Source: Thiocapsa sp. (GTDB lineage Bacteria > Pseudomonadota > Gammaproteobacteria > Chromatiales > Chromatiaceae). From it: a DNA stretch of 64,000 nt. The stretch spans positions 5,084,501 through 5,148,500 of the forward strand of contig NZ_CP073760.1 of NCBI RefSeq assembly GCF_018399035.1, written 5' to 3'. Numbering within the stretch: the first letter of the stretch is position 1; each line of letters starts with the position of its first letter. The notes under the pieces were generated by a model, which did not search any database, was not told the DNA's origin, and was given only the letters and a program-made list of their open reading frames with translations. This document shows, piece by piece, positions 43,897 to 52,404 of this stretch. Position numbers and translations under genes: made by a program.

Positions 43897-44898
43897 TCAG
43901 GGCCGGCGGCTGGCGGCCGGGGGCTGGGGGCTGTCAAGGTCATGCTGCGCGGTCGATCTGAGATACTCGCGCGCCACCCGCGCATCGACCTGGATCTGCT
44001 CCTTGAGCGCATCGAAGGACTCGAACCGCTTCTCGTCACGCAGCTTCAGCCGAAACTCGACCTCCAAGTGATGTCCGTAGATCTCCCGATCAAAGTCGAA
44101 GAGATGGACCTCGAGCCGATAGTCCTTGCCGTTGACGGTCGGGCGTGTGCCGACATTGGCGACGGCCGGGAGCGGGTTCGGGCCGAGCCCGGACACCATG
44201 ACGGCGTAAACGCCGCGTACGGGGCTGAAACGGCGGTGTAGGTCGATGTTTGCGGTCGGAAAGCCGATGCCGCGACCGCGTTTGGCGCCGTGGGAGACGC
44301 GACCCTGCATCCGGTAGGGGCGCCCGAGCAGGTGACGGGCCTGCTCGAGGTCGCCGCGACCGAGCGCATCGCGTACCCGGGTGCTGCTGATCCGCTCGGT
44401 GCCGTGCGTGATGGTGTGCAGATCCTCGACCTCGAAGCCGCTGTCGTCGTTCCGGCCGGCCTGGCCCATCGCGTGCAGCAGGGCATAGTCCCCCTCGCGT
44501 CCGCGACCGAAGCGGAAGTCGTCGCCGACCAGGAGATAACGCACGCCGAGCCCGTCGAGCAGGAGCCGTTGCACGAAGTCGCGTGCACCCATCCCGGCGA
44601 GCTTGGGGTTGAACTCGAGGAGCATCACCCGCTCGATGCCGCAGTCTTGGAACGCCGCCAGCTTTTCACGCAACCGCGTGAGACGGGCAGGCGCCGAATC
44701 AGGCGCGAAGAACTCCATCGGCTGCGGCTCGAAGGTGATGACGGTCGCGGGCAGACCGAGCTCGCGGCCGCGCGCCAACAGCCGCTGGAAGACGGTCCGG
44801 TGTCCCAGGTGGACACCGTCGAAGTTGCCGATGGTCGCGACGCAACCTCGGTCGGTCTGGCGCAGGTTGTGTAAGCCTCGGATCAGCCGCATTGCCAT
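43897..44898 (-). CDS. ribF: Bifunctional riboflavin kinase/FAD synthetase
   Basis: 333 residues from ATG 44898. MRLIRG at 44892 is an alternative. The N-terminal adenylyltransferase domain has GNFDGVHLGHRTVFQRLLAR and DDFRFGRGREGDYALL with the ISSTRVRDAL motif. The C-terminal kinase domain has GRVSHGAKRGRGIGFPTANI, NVGTRPTVNG and EVHLFDFDREIYG. It converts riboflavin to FMN and FAD. The tail after AREYLRSTAQ (HDLDSPQPPAASRRP) is low-complexity. Upstream, 313 bp separate it from murJ, a gap that contains an inverted GTTGTC/GACAAC array. Confidence 0.95.
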   Translation of the reverse strand: MAMRLIRGLHNLRQTDRGCVATIGNFDGVHLGHRTVFQRLLARGRELGLPATVITFEPQPMEFFAPDSAPARLTRLREKLAAFQDCGIERVMLLEFNPKLAGMGARDFVQRLLLDGLGVRYLLVGDDFRFGRGREGDYALLHAMGQAGRNDDSGFEVEDLHTITHGTERISSTRVRDALGRGDLEQARHLLGRPYRMQGRVSHGAKRGRGIGFPTANIDLHRRFSPVRGVYAVMVSGLGPNPLPAVANVGTRPTVNGKDYRLEVHLFDFDREIYGHHLEVEFRLKLRDEKRFESFDALKEQIQVDARVAREYLRSTAQHDLDSPQPPAASRRP

Positions 44899-45077
44899 CT
44901 GCCTCGGGAAACCGGAACGTCAGTATACGCGAGCACCGGAAGGCCCCGAACCATCGCCGTCGATTCACGCTCGAACACGATGTCTCGACGATCGCGCAGA
45001 CGATCGCGGCAACGAAGCATGCCGTTGTTCGGCTCGTGGAGCAGAGCAGAGATTCCGAGACCGTCCGAGATCATTTT

Positions 45078-45132
45078 CGTTGTCGTTGTCGTTGTCGTTG
45101 TCGTATCGATGGTCGACAACGACAACGAACGG
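45078..45132. repeat. Inverted hexamer array: GTTGTC units facing GACAAC units
   Basis: Four GTTGTC-type units (45078-45103) are followed by about ten bases and then GACAAC units (45114-45128). The two parts are complementary and could form a hairpin. It sits between murJ and ribF on the 3' side of murJ, so it might act on transcript ends. The rest of the gap 44899-45211 holds no gene. Confidence 0.85.
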
Positions 45133-45211
45133 TCTCGACACATCTGCCGTGCTGCACTCGTCTCCGGGGCAAGGCGAAACCCGGTCGAATCGTGCCGAGC
45201 GGGGCTTGGTC

Positions 45212-46747
45212 TTATTCCCGCCCCATGAAGTGCCGCGGGCGGATGCCCATCGCCAGCAGAGCTCCCGCGTAGACGGCCCCGCCGATCATAATCCACATCA
45301 GGAGACGCCAGATCCGTTCGCCTAGACCCATGGCGATCCAGTCCGCAGTCACGCCGACCCCCAGATAAATCGCGCTTCCCATCAGTGCATTGGCAATCAG
45401 TGCCTTGATCATCAGAGGGATCCATGTGCGCTGCGGTCGAAAGATTCGGTCCCTGAGCAGACCACGCAGCAGCAAGCCGGCGTTGGTGATGGCCGCGATC
45501 GTCGTGGCTGCCGCCAGCCCGGCATGGCCGAACGGGAACATCAGGATCAGGTTGAAGACCATATTGGTCACCAGCGCGATGACCGCGATCCGCACCGGGG
45601 TCTTCATGTCCTGACGGGCATAGTAGCCGGGCGCCAACACCTTGATTCCCATGAAGGCGACTAGGCCGAGCGAGTAGGCCATGAGACTCAATCTGGCCAT
45701 CTCGACATCGTTCGCGCCGAACTCGCCGGAATAGAAGAGTGTCGCGATCATCGGGCCGGCCAAGAGGAGGAGGCCGACGGCGCACGGCACGCCCAGCAAC
45801 AGGACCCAGCGCAGCGCCCAATCCATCGTGTAGGAGAAGGCGACCGGATCGTCGGCGGCATGACGTTGCGACAGGCGGGGCAGGATCACGGTCGCGAGCG
45901 CCACGGCGAGGATCCCCAACGGGAACTCCATCAATCGGTCCGAATAGTAGAGCCAGGAGATGCTCCCGGTGACCAGAAAGGAGGCAAGCAGGGTATCGAG
46001 CAGCAGGCTGATCTGACCGACCGAGACCCCGAAGAGGGCGGGGACCATCAGCTTGATCGTCTTGCGCACGCCCGGATCGTCCGTCGCCAGGCGCGGGCGC
46101 GGCAGCAGCTTGAGCTGAAGGAGAAACGGGATCTGAAACAACAGTTGTGCAATGCCGGCGATGAAGACGCCCCAGGCCAGCGCAACGATGGGCCGCTCCA
46201 TCAGCGGTGCGAGATAGACCGCGCAGAGGATCAGCGAGATGTTGAGCAGGACCGGCGTGAAGGCCGGGATACCGAAGCGCTCGTAGGTGTTGAGGATGCC
46301 GCCCGCGAAGGCGGTCAGCGAGATGAACAACAGATAGGGAAAGGTCAGCCGCAGCATCTCGGTGGCCAGGGCCAACTGCTCCGGCTCGTTCACGAAACCC
46401 GGGGCGAAGACCAGGATCAGCACGGGAGCGCCGAGCACGCCGAGCACCGTGACCAGCAGCAGCACGGCACCGAGCGTGCCGGCGACCGCATCGACATAAG
46501 CCTTGAGCGCCTCGAAGCCGCGCTTCTCCTTGTACTCGTTGAGCACCGGCACGAAGGCCATGGAGAAGGCGCCTTCGGCGAACAGCCGGCGCATGAAGTT
46601 CGGGATCTTGAAGGCGACGAAGAAGGCATCCGTTCCGGCGTCGGCGCCGAAGATCCGGGCGACCACGAGGTCGCGCACGAAGCCGAGGACTCGCGAGAGA
46701 AAGGTGTTGCTACCGACCTTGGCGATCGAGGCGGCGAGTGAGGCCAC
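45212..46747 (-). CDS. murJ: Lipid II flippase MurJ (MviN)
   Basis: 511 residues from a GTG start at 46747, with about fourteen membrane helices. Conserved features: SNTFLSRVLGFVRDLVVARI at the N-terminus, TDAFFVAFKIPNFMRRLFAE with GAFSMAFVPVLNEYKEKRG (residues about 38-75), and GVSVGQISLLLDTLLASFL in the central cavity. It moves lipid II across the inner membrane for peptidoglycan synthesis. It is divergent from rpsT and upstream of ribF-ileS-lspA, as in many gammaproteobacteria. Confidence 0.95.
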   Translation of the reverse strand: MASLAASIAKVGSNTFLSRVLGFVRDLVVARIFGADAGTDAFFVAFKIPNFMRRLFAEGAFSMAFVPVLNEYKEKRGFEALKAYVDAVAGTLGAVLLLVTVLGVLGAPVLILVFAPGFVNEPEQLALATEMLRLTFPYLLFISLTAFAGGILNTYERFGIPAFTPVLLNISLILCAVYLAPLMERPIVALAWGVFIAGIAQLLFQIPFLLQLKLLPRPRLATDDPGVRKTIKLMVPALFGVSVGQISLLLDTLLASFLVTGSISWLYYSDRLMEFPLGILAVALATVILPRLSQRHAADDPVAFSYTMDWALRWVLLLGVPCAVGLLLLAGPMIATLFYSGEFGANDVEMARLSLMAYSLGLVAFMGIKVLAPGYYARQDMKTPVRIAVIALVTNMVFNLILMFPFGHAGLAAATTIAAITNAGLLLRGLLRDRIFRPQRTWIPLMIKALIANALMGSAIYLGVGVTADWIAMGLGERIWRLLMWIMIGGAVYAGALLAMGIRPRHFMGRE

Positions 46748-47040
46748 GGCTGATGAGACTCCGCAAAAAGCGCGGATTATAGGGGTGTCGGGGTGCGGCG
46801 GCGATCGATCGATCGGATTTGCCGACGCGCGCCGGTCAAATGCGGCTCTTCAAGGTCTCGGAGGTCTATGCGTCGCAGCGAGGTCGCCTCGGTGTGCTGA
46901 GGGTGGCGCCGACGGTGCAAGCACCGCGGCGTCGTGTCCGCAACCGCGGAGGCGTGTCGTCTCCATCGGTGTTGCCGCGTGAGCCGACCACTCGGGTGGT
47001 GGACGTCTCGGCTCGCGGGTCGTCAGTCGTTCGTGGATGT

Positions 47041-47319
47041 TTACCGGTACAGCTGCTGGTTGCGCTGCGCCTGCCATGCCTCGCGGTCTCGCTGTTGCTG
47101 AAGCTCCTTCTCATGCTGATCGTATGCGAAGGAGCCGAGTGCCCCGACACCGGCGCCGATCAGAGCACCGCGACCGGCATTGGCGCTGAGTGAACCGATG
47201 GCGGCACCCGTGGCGGCACCGGCGGCCGCTCCGGTGGTGGTCCGGGATGCCGTGGTGGTGCCGCAGCCGACGAGGGCGGAGGAAAAAATAATGCTGAAAA
47301 ACAAAGGTATCGTCTTCAT
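47041..47319 (-). CDS. Small glycine-zipper lipoprotein
   Basis: 92 residues from ATG 47319. Lipobox SALVGCG gives a Cys at about residue 19. The mature part has a glycine zipper (GAAAGAATGAAIGSLSANAG, then RGALIGAGVGALGSFAYDQH), as in YMGG/glycine-zipper 2TM proteins. It is followed by a charged Gln/Arg-rich tail (KELQQQRDREAWQAQRNQQL). A longer upstream reading exists but has no signal peptide. It is probably an outer-membrane lipoprotein of unknown role. It lies between murJ and rpsT on the minus strand. Confidence 0.75.
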   Translation of the reverse strand: MKTIPLFFSIIFSSALVGCGTTTASRTTTGAAAGAATGAAIGSLSANAGRGALIGAGVGALGSFAYDQHEKELQQQRDREAWQAQRNQQLYR

Positions 47320-47601
47320 GCTTTCGATCTCCGAATGACTGCGCGTACTTGCTCTTTGAGGATGGATGCGGCTCGTTCCGGGAACCGGCGTCATGCGTTC
47401 TTGAAGGGCAAAAGCTGGGATAGAAAACGATGAATTCAAGTGGTCATGGATTCGTGCCGTTGGCGGGGTTGGCGCGTGGCAGCTTGGAGCGGATCGATGC
47501 GCAGGAGCACGCACGCATTGACAGCACCCGAAGGCACATGGATACTACGCGGTCTTTACTCGGATTACAGCATTACAGCGCCGGATTTTCAGGAGACCCC
47601 T

Positions 47602-47865
47602 TTGGCCAACTCAGTACAAGCCCGCAAGCGCGCCCGTCAGGCGGAAGACCGTCGTCAGCAGAATGCCTCGCAACGCAGTACCCTGCGCACCTTTATGAAG
47701 AAGGTCATCAAAGCTATCCAGGCCGGCGACAAAGAAGCTGCCGTCCAAGCCTTCAAAGATGCGGTTCCGCGTATCGACCGGGCCGCACGCAAGGGTCTCA
47801 TCCATGCCAACAAGGCCGCTCGTCACAAGAGCCGGATGAATGCCCACATCAAGGAGATGGGTTAG
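47602..47865 (+). CDS. rpsT: 30S ribosomal protein S20
   Basis: 87 residues starting with TTG at 47602, preceded by AGGAG at 47591-47595. The chain ANSVQARKRARQAEDRRQQN ... TFMKKVIKAIQAGDKEAAV ... KGLIHANKAARHKSRMNAHI is plain S20. The UUG start matches E. coli rpsT, where the weak start is part of S20 translational autoregulation, so the same may hold here. A strong terminator follows. It is divergent from murJ, a conserved arrangement. Confidence 0.96.
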   Translation: MANSVQARKRARQAEDRRQQNASQRSTLRTFMKKVIKAIQAGDKEAAVQAFKDAVPRIDRAARKGLIHANKAARHKSRMNAHIKEMG

Positions 47866-47898
47866 TCGCTGTTCGGCACCGTTCTCCGGCGCACGAAA

Positions 47899-47924
47899 AA
47901 CCGGCCTTCGAGGCCGGTTTTTTT
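47899..47924 (+). terminator. Rho-independent terminator of rpsT
   Basis: AACCGGCCT pairs with AGGCCGGTT around a TCG loop and runs into seven T residues. It lies 34 bp after the rpsT stop. Confidence 0.93.
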
Positions 47925-48034
47925 ATGCCCGCGTCGGGGCGAGCTATTAGCTGTCAGCTATAAGCCGCCAGCTACCGGCCACCGGCCGTCGAAACCCTGC
48001 AATCCAGCAAGGCGATTTCCGCAAAATTCCATAC

Positions 48035-48113
48035 CGTAGGTTGTGCTGAGCGATAGGAAGCACGACTCGCGCTGAGTTTTGGTTGCGCCTCGCACGGCTC
48101 GGCACAACCTACG
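48035..48113. repeat. REP-like inverted repeat (GTAGGTTGTGC family)
   Basis: Perfect 12-bp ends CGTAGGTTGTGC (48035-48046) and GCACAACCTACG (48102-48113) enclose an interior with GCGCTGAGTTTTGGTTGCGC. The element lies in the 425-bp gap between rpsT and lgt with the rpsT terminator and repeat R4. No gene is visible there. Confidence 0.8.
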
Positions 48114-48144
48114 TCACTGGTATAAGGGATCCCGGAATTCGCCT

Positions 48145-48227
48145 AAACCGCGTCCAGAGCGAGATACTCACTTTCGAGTGAGCTCGAAGTTTGGTGAATC
48201 CACGACCCTTAGCGGGGGACGCGGTTT
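48145..48227 (-). repeat. Solitary B module (R4) of the composite repeat
   Basis: AAACCGCGTCC at one end and GGACGCGGTTT at the other, with the intact internal hairpin GCTCACT/AGTGAGC in inverted orientation. No A module or linker accompanies it. It lies 63 bp downstream of lgt. Confidence 0.93.
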
Positions 48228-48290
48228 AAGCTGACAGCTGATACCGAGCGTCTCGCGAGGGCCGGCCGCCTGCACTTTGGGTCACTTGGC

Positions 48291-49121
48291 TTACGACGAC
48301 GGACGACGCCTGTAGGCGAGCGCGAGCAGCAGTGCGCCGAACAGGATCATGGGCATCGACAGCAGTTGACCCATCGTCAGCCAGCCAAAGGCGAGATAGC
48401 CGATTTGGGCGTCCGGCACGCGCACGAATTCAACGGCAAACCTCGAGAGGCCGTAGCCGAGCAGGAAGACCCCCGAGACGGCCATCATGGGGCGCGGTTT
48501 GCTGGAAAAGATCCAGAGGACAATGAAGAGGGCAAGACCCTCGAGCGCGGCCTGATAGAGCTGCGAGGCATGCACCGGGATGCTCCAGACCGTCCCTTGC
48601 GGCAGATCCGCGCATTGCGCCGGAAATTCCAGGCAGGGTAGGCGCATCCCCCAGGGGAGATCGGTCCGGTGACCCCAGAGCTCGCCGTTGATGAAGTTGC
48701 CGATCCGCCCGGCGAAGAGTCCGAGCGGAACGAGCGGGGCAAGGAAGTCGCCAACCTGGAAGAACCGCATGCGATGGCGACGCGCGAACAAGTAGATCGC
48801 GATCAACACGCCGATCAGTCCGCCATGGAAGGCCATTCCGCCTTCCCAGACCTTGAGGATGTTCAGCGGGTTCGCGGCTAGTTGGTCGAACCCGTAGAAA
48901 AGCATGTAGCCGAGCCGACCCCCGAGGATGGTGCCGATGACACCGTAGAAGATGAGGTCATCCACCATCTCCGTGGTCCAGCCCGACTGCGGCTGGCCTG
49001 CCCGCCAGCGCCCGAGCATCCAGGCGGCGGCGAATCCGACGAGGTACATGAGCCCGTACCAATGGATCCGCAGGGGTCCAAGGCCGAGTGCGACGGGATC
49101 GATATCGGGGTAGGTCAACAT
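48291..49121 (-). CDS. lgt: Prolipoprotein diacylglyceryl transferase
   Basis: 276 residues from ATG 49121 (MLTYPDIDPVALGLGPLRIH), about seven membrane helices. The Lgt signature GLFAGRIGNFINGELWG (about 137-153) and the essential HGGLIG (about 103) and RIHWYGLMYL motifs are present. It transfers diacylglycerol from phosphatidylglycerol to the lipobox Cys, the first step before LspA. The substrates in this window include the SLT, QseG-like, NlpD and glycine-zipper lipoproteins. A longer start at 49157 is possible but less likely. Confidence 0.95.
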   Translation of the reverse strand: MLTYPDIDPVALGLGPLRIHWYGLMYLVGFAAAWMLGRWRAGQPQSGWTTEMVDDLIFYGVIGTILGGRLGYMLFYGFDQLAANPLNILKVWEGGMAFHGGLIGVLIAIYLFARRHRMRFFQVGDFLAPLVPLGLFAGRIGNFINGELWGHRTDLPWGMRLPCLEFPAQCADLPQGTVWSIPVHASQLYQAALEGLALFIVLWIFSSKPRPMMAVSGVFLLGYGLSRFAVEFVRVPDAQIGYLAFGWLTMGQLLSMPMILFGALLLALAYRRRPSS

Positions 49122-49195
49122 AGCGGCGCTAGTATACAGGGCGGTTTCGGGTTGCAAGATTTAAGTTTCGAGAGTCTTGGCCCCGAGCTTGCCGC

Positions 49196-49638
49196 CTATC
49201 CGTTGACGCCGGCGCCCTGGTTTCCGCTCGCCATGCCGCTGACGCAGACGCGGATGGCATGCGGAATCGTCGGTCCCTCGAGCGCTTGAAATAGGTCCGG
49301 CTCCATGCGCTTGCGCTTGCATCCCGGAGCGCGGAGAGGTCCAGGCTCAAGACCCCCTGCGCCTCGATCCTGCTCACCCGGCCTTCGCGATCGAAATGCC
49401 GCGCCACCTGCCGGCGGGCTGCCCAGAGGCCGGTGTGCGGCTCCGTCACGGAGATGCCGCCGCGATAGCTGTTGAACGCGGGTGTGTAGAGTCGACCAGG
49501 CGGAAAGGGGTTATCCGCGGTGGCGCTCCATTGACCGACATAGGGCCGATAGGCGAGTCCCATGATCGGTCCCCCGGCCCCTCCGGCCTCCGCGGGAACA
49601 AGGATCAGGATCGCCATGATTTGCAGGACCCCGAGCAT
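49196..49638 (-). pseudogene. Secreted protein of unknown family, apparently frameshifted
   Basis: From ATG 49638 the frame encodes a signal peptide (MLGVLQIMAILILVPAEA), then GGPIMGLAYRPYVGQWSATA, LYTPAFNSYRGGISVTEPHT and HFDREGRVSRIEAQGVLSLD. After ALRDASASA it turns into low-quality sequence. One base shift at a GCGCTT duplication near 49305-49322 restores a natural-looking end, MEPDLFQALEGPTIPHAIRV then CVSGMASGNQGAGVNG and TAG at 49196. I read this as one gene broken by a single-base change. A GTG at 49713 is an alternative start. I do not recognise the family. It lies downstream of the smr gene on the same strand. Confidence 0.5.
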
Positions 49639-49732
49639 GGTGTCGCGCCAATGCCGACGGCGCGGCGTGCCCGTCGGCGGATGCGGATTCCGTGCGGCGA
49701 GATCACGATTCACGGCGAGGGGCGGCAAGGGC

Positions 49733-50281
49733 TCAGGGCGTCCGGCTCGACTTGCTCGGGTTGCGCAGCAGGATATAGACGGCACCCGTTCCGCCGTCTT
49801 TCCGCGTGGCGGAGCAGAAGGCCAGTACCTCGTCGTAGAGACGCAGCCAATAATTGACCTTTTGTTTAAGGACCGGTTGTCGGCCGGCGGAGCGATAGCC
49901 CTTGCCGTGGACGATGAGGGCGCAGCGGACATGGCGCCGACCGCATTCGGCAAGGAATTCGGCCAGGAGACCGCGCGCCTGCTCGACATGGAGTCCGTGC
50001 AGGTCGAGCTCGAGTCCGACCTCGATGCCGCCGCGCTGCAGCTCGGCCATCAGGCGCCGCTGGACACCGGGGCGAGTGAAGAGGAGAAATTCATGCGTCT
50101 CCACCTCCGACTCGGACAGCAGCGTCCCGCCCTGTTCTTCGGGCAACTCCACAGGACGCGGGCGCGGGACGGGTGGCGGCCTGCGGCGTTCGTGCTCGAC
50201 TTGGTCATGGCGAACTGGCTCGGCGTCCTGGACATGCTCGCGAAACAACGCCAAATCAGATTCTTGGATTTGTTTCTTCAT
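49733..50281 (-). CDS. Smr-domain protein (SmrA/YdaL type)
   Basis: 182 residues. The C-terminal Smr domain has the LDLHGLHVEQARGLLAEFLA motif (about 92-111) and ALIVHGKGYRS with the conserved H-G-K-G (about 120-130), ending in GGTGAVYILL. The N-terminal half is polar (ESDLALFREHVQDAEPVRHD), as in the E. coli SmrA/YdaL group. Stand-alone Smr proteins are nucleases or RNA/DNA-binding proteins. The cellular role is not established. Upstream, the 383-bp gap to surE holds repeat R5, a second repeat end at 50647, and otherwise nothing recognisable. Confidence 0.85.
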   Translation of the reverse strand: MKKQIQESDLALFREHVQDAEPVRHDQVEHERRRPPPVPRPRPVELPEEQGGTLLSESEVETHEFLLFTRPGVQRRLMAELQRGGIEVGLELDLHGLHVEQARGLLAEFLAECGRRHVRCALIVHGKGYRSAGRQPVLKQKVNYWLRLYDEVLAFCSATRKDGGTGAVYILLRNPSKSSRTP

Positions 50282-50337
50282 GTCTGGACAGGGTATTGTT
50301 GCGCCTCGACGAAAGGTGTCGCCTGCTGGTCCGGCTT

Positions 50338-50419
50338 AAACCGCGTCCAGAGCGACATGCGAAATTTTCATTCTGCGTTTGGCTTTGGAGATGTCCTCGA
50401 GCTCGGTGAGACGCGGTTT
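50338..50419. repeat. Hybrid B-like module (R5) of the composite repeat
   Basis: Starts AAACCGCGTCCAGAGCGA, as an inverted B module, and ends GAGACGCGGTTT. Its interior (GAAATTTTCATTCTGCGTTT) differs, and the CTCACT/AGTGAG hairpin is missing. A short further footprint, GACGCGGTTTAGGACGA, recurs at 50647 just before the surE start and duplicates the right end of this element. Confidence 0.75.
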
Positions 50420-50664
50420 AGGACGATCCGAGGAGGCGAACGTCCGCATGTATGATCACGCCGACATCCTCCGGTTGCTCTCCATCGGCCTCGTCGGCTG
50501 GCGTCGACGCGTCGTTCGGCGCCGCAGTATAGCAGCGCTGCCCGACCGCGGCGGGCCAAAGCGCTCGGGGTGCCGGTCAGGGTGCTTTTCAGTATGATTC
50601 GGGTGTCCCCACGCGGTGGATCCTGATCAAGTCTCGGTTTTCTACAGACGCGGTTTAGGACGAC

Positions 50665-51414
50665 ATGAAGATTCTCGTGAGCAACGACGACGGTTATCAG
50701 TCGCCCGGTCTGATCAGGCTTGCCGACGCCCTTTCCGCGCTGGGCGAGGTCTTGGTCGTCGCGCCCGAGCGCGATCGCAGCGGGGCGAGCAATTCCTTGA
50801 CACTCGATGTGCCGCTGCGGGCGACCCGGATGGCGAACGGCTACATCCGCGTCGACGGGACCCCGACCGATTGTGTCCACCTCGCCTTGACCGGTCTTGC
50901 GGACGTCGATCCCGATATCGTCGTGGCCGGGATCAATCACGGTCCGAATCTCGGCGACGACGTGCTGTATTCCGGGACGGTTGCGGCGGCAACCGAGGGG
51001 CGGTTTCTCGGTCTGCCCGCGATCGCGGTGTCCATGCACGCGCACGAGCCGCAGCATCTGGAAACCGGCGCGGCCGTTGCGGTGGAGCTGGTCACCCGAT
51101 TGCGCGCGGCACCGCTCGAGTCGACGATCATCCTGAACGTCAACGTACCGGACGTTCCGTATGACCGGATCAAGGGCTTCGTCGCGACCCGCTTGGGGCA
51201 TCGGCACAAGGCGGAGGCCGTCGTGCCTGCGTTTGATCCGCGCGGGCGTCGCATCTATTGGGTCGGACCCGCCGGTCCGGAGCAGGACGCAGGGCCCGGC
51301 ACGGATTTCTTCGCCGTACGCAGCGGTTTCGTCTCGATCACCCCCTTGCAGGTGGACCTGACCCGACACAGTGCGTTGGAATCCGTTCGCCAATGGTTGG
51401 ATCCGCGCCCTTGA
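50665..51414 (+). CDS. surE: 5'-nucleotidase/exopolyphosphatase SurE
   Basis: 249 residues. The metal-binding N-terminus MKILVSNDDGYQSPGLIRLA has both Asp ligands. Further conserved parts are APERDRSGASNSLT and AGINHGPNLGDDVLYSGTVA, with the catalytic Asn and nucleotide site. It dephosphorylates nucleoside monophosphates, favouring stationary-phase survival. The sequence GGTTTAGGACGAC before the start comes from a repeat footprint, so its AGGA may act as the SD. It is first in surE-pcm-nlpD-rpoS. Confidence 0.95.
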   Translation: MKILVSNDDGYQSPGLIRLADALSALGEVLVVAPERDRSGASNSLTLDVPLRATRMANGYIRVDGTPTDCVHLALTGLADVDPDIVVAGINHGPNLGDDVLYSGTVAAATEGRFLGLPAIAVSMHAHEPQHLETGAAVAVELVTRLRAAPLESTIILNVNVPDVPYDRIKGFVATRLGHRHKAEAVVPAFDPRGRRIYWVGPAGPEQDAGPGTDFFAVRSGFVSITPLQVDLTRHSALESVRQWLDPRP

Positions 51415-51443
51415 GCGCCGGGTCTGTCCACCAAGGGATCGGG

Positions 51444-52076
51444 ATGACCTCGCAGCGCACCCGCGCGCGCCTGATCCAGCGTCTGGAAGAGGCGGGGATC
51501 CGAATGCCGGAGCTCCTCGACGTGATCCGCCGATTACCGCGCCATCTGTTCGTCGACGAGGCGTTGGCGAGCCGGGCCTACGAGGACTCGGCGCTGCCGA
51601 TCGGCCATGGCCAAACCATTTCTCAGCCCTACACGGTCGCGCGGATGACCCAGGCGTTGATGGAGCCATCCAAGCCCGATACCGTGCTCGAGATCGGCAC
51701 CGGCTCCGGGTTTCAGACGGCGGTCCTCGCATCGCTGGTGCGCCGGGTCTACAGCGTGGAGCGGATCGGTGCCTTGCTCGAGCGCGCCCGGGATCGACTT
51801 CGGCTGCTCGAATATCGAAACATCCGGTTTCGCCATGACGACGGCGCGCTGGGCTGGCCCGAATATGCCCCCTTCGACGGTATCCTGGTGACGGCGGCGC
51901 CGCGCGGTGTTCCGCGCGTCCTGGCCGAGCAGTTGGCGCCCGGGGGCGTCATGATCCTGCCGATTTGGGAAGGAGAGGCCCAGGTGCTTCTGCGCGTCAC
52001 GCGCACGGCTCAAGGCTTCGAGCAGGAGGTTCTCGAGCCGGTCAGTTTCGTGCCCCTGGTTGCGGGCGTATCTTGA
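51444..52076 (+). CDS. pcm: Protein-L-isoaspartate O-methyltransferase
   Basis: 210 residues from ATG 51444, with AAGGGATCGGG upstream. Length agrees with E. coli Pcm (208). Starts further upstream within surE are possible. The SAM-binding motif is VLEIGTGSGFQTAVLASLV (about 80-98), and the family segment is LPIGHGQTISQPYTVARMTQ (about 50-69). It methylates isoaspartyl residues to start repair of aged proteins. It lies 29 bp after surE. The 381 bp to nlpD are filled with a hexamer array and a full composite repeat. Confidence 0.94.
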   Translation: MTSQRTRARLIQRLEEAGIRMPELLDVIRRLPRHLFVDEALASRAYEDSALPIGHGQTISQPYTVARMTQALMEPSKPDTVLEIGTGSGFQTAVLASLVRRVYSVERIGALLERARDRLRLLEYRNIRFRHDDGALGWPEYAPFDGILVTAAPRGVPRVLAEQLAPGGVMILPIWEGEAQVLLRVTRTAQGFEQEVLEPVSFVPLVAGVS

Positions 52077-52157
52077 CCCTGGATCCGGCAGTTGACCGCT
52101 TGGGAAGGGTTCAAAAATGCGTAACACAACTCGACGAAAGAATACCTTTTCCGCCGC

Positions 52158-52208
52158 TGTCGTTGTCGATAACGATTGCGACAACGACAACGACAACGAC
52201 AACGACAA
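52158..52208. repeat. Hexamer array with inverted units between pcm and nlpD
   Basis: TGTCGTTGTCG faces a run of about five GACAAC units (52169-52208) across ATAACGATTG, so a hairpin can form. It ends six bases before composite repeat R6. Confidence 0.85.
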
Positions 52209-52213
52209 GGTTT

Positions 52214-52404
52214 AAACCGCGCCCTGTGCGGTATGCGATGTTTTTGGATGGGATCGGCCCCGGCGGATTTCAGAACCGCTGGAGGCGGCGCGGTTTAAAG
52301 TATTAAAAAATATAAAATTTTAAACCGCGTCCCCCGCTAAGGGTCGTGGATTCACCAAACGTCGAGCTCACTCGAAAGTGAGCATCTCGCTCTGGACGCG
52401 GTTT
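52214..52404 (+). repeat. Composite A-linker-B repeat, copy R6
   Basis: Module A at 52214-52296, linker to 52321, module B at 52322-52404 with GCTCACT-CGAA-AGTGAGC. Very close to R1 in both modules and linker. It separates pcm from nlpD, where an nlpD promoter (and in E. coli the main rpoS promoter further down) would be expected. Confidence 0.95.

Noticed and set aside
45050..45210. Frames with Ser-Leu or Val-Val runs at the hexamer arrays
   Set aside because: They are translations of GTTGTC/GACAAC units in various frames and do not look like genes.
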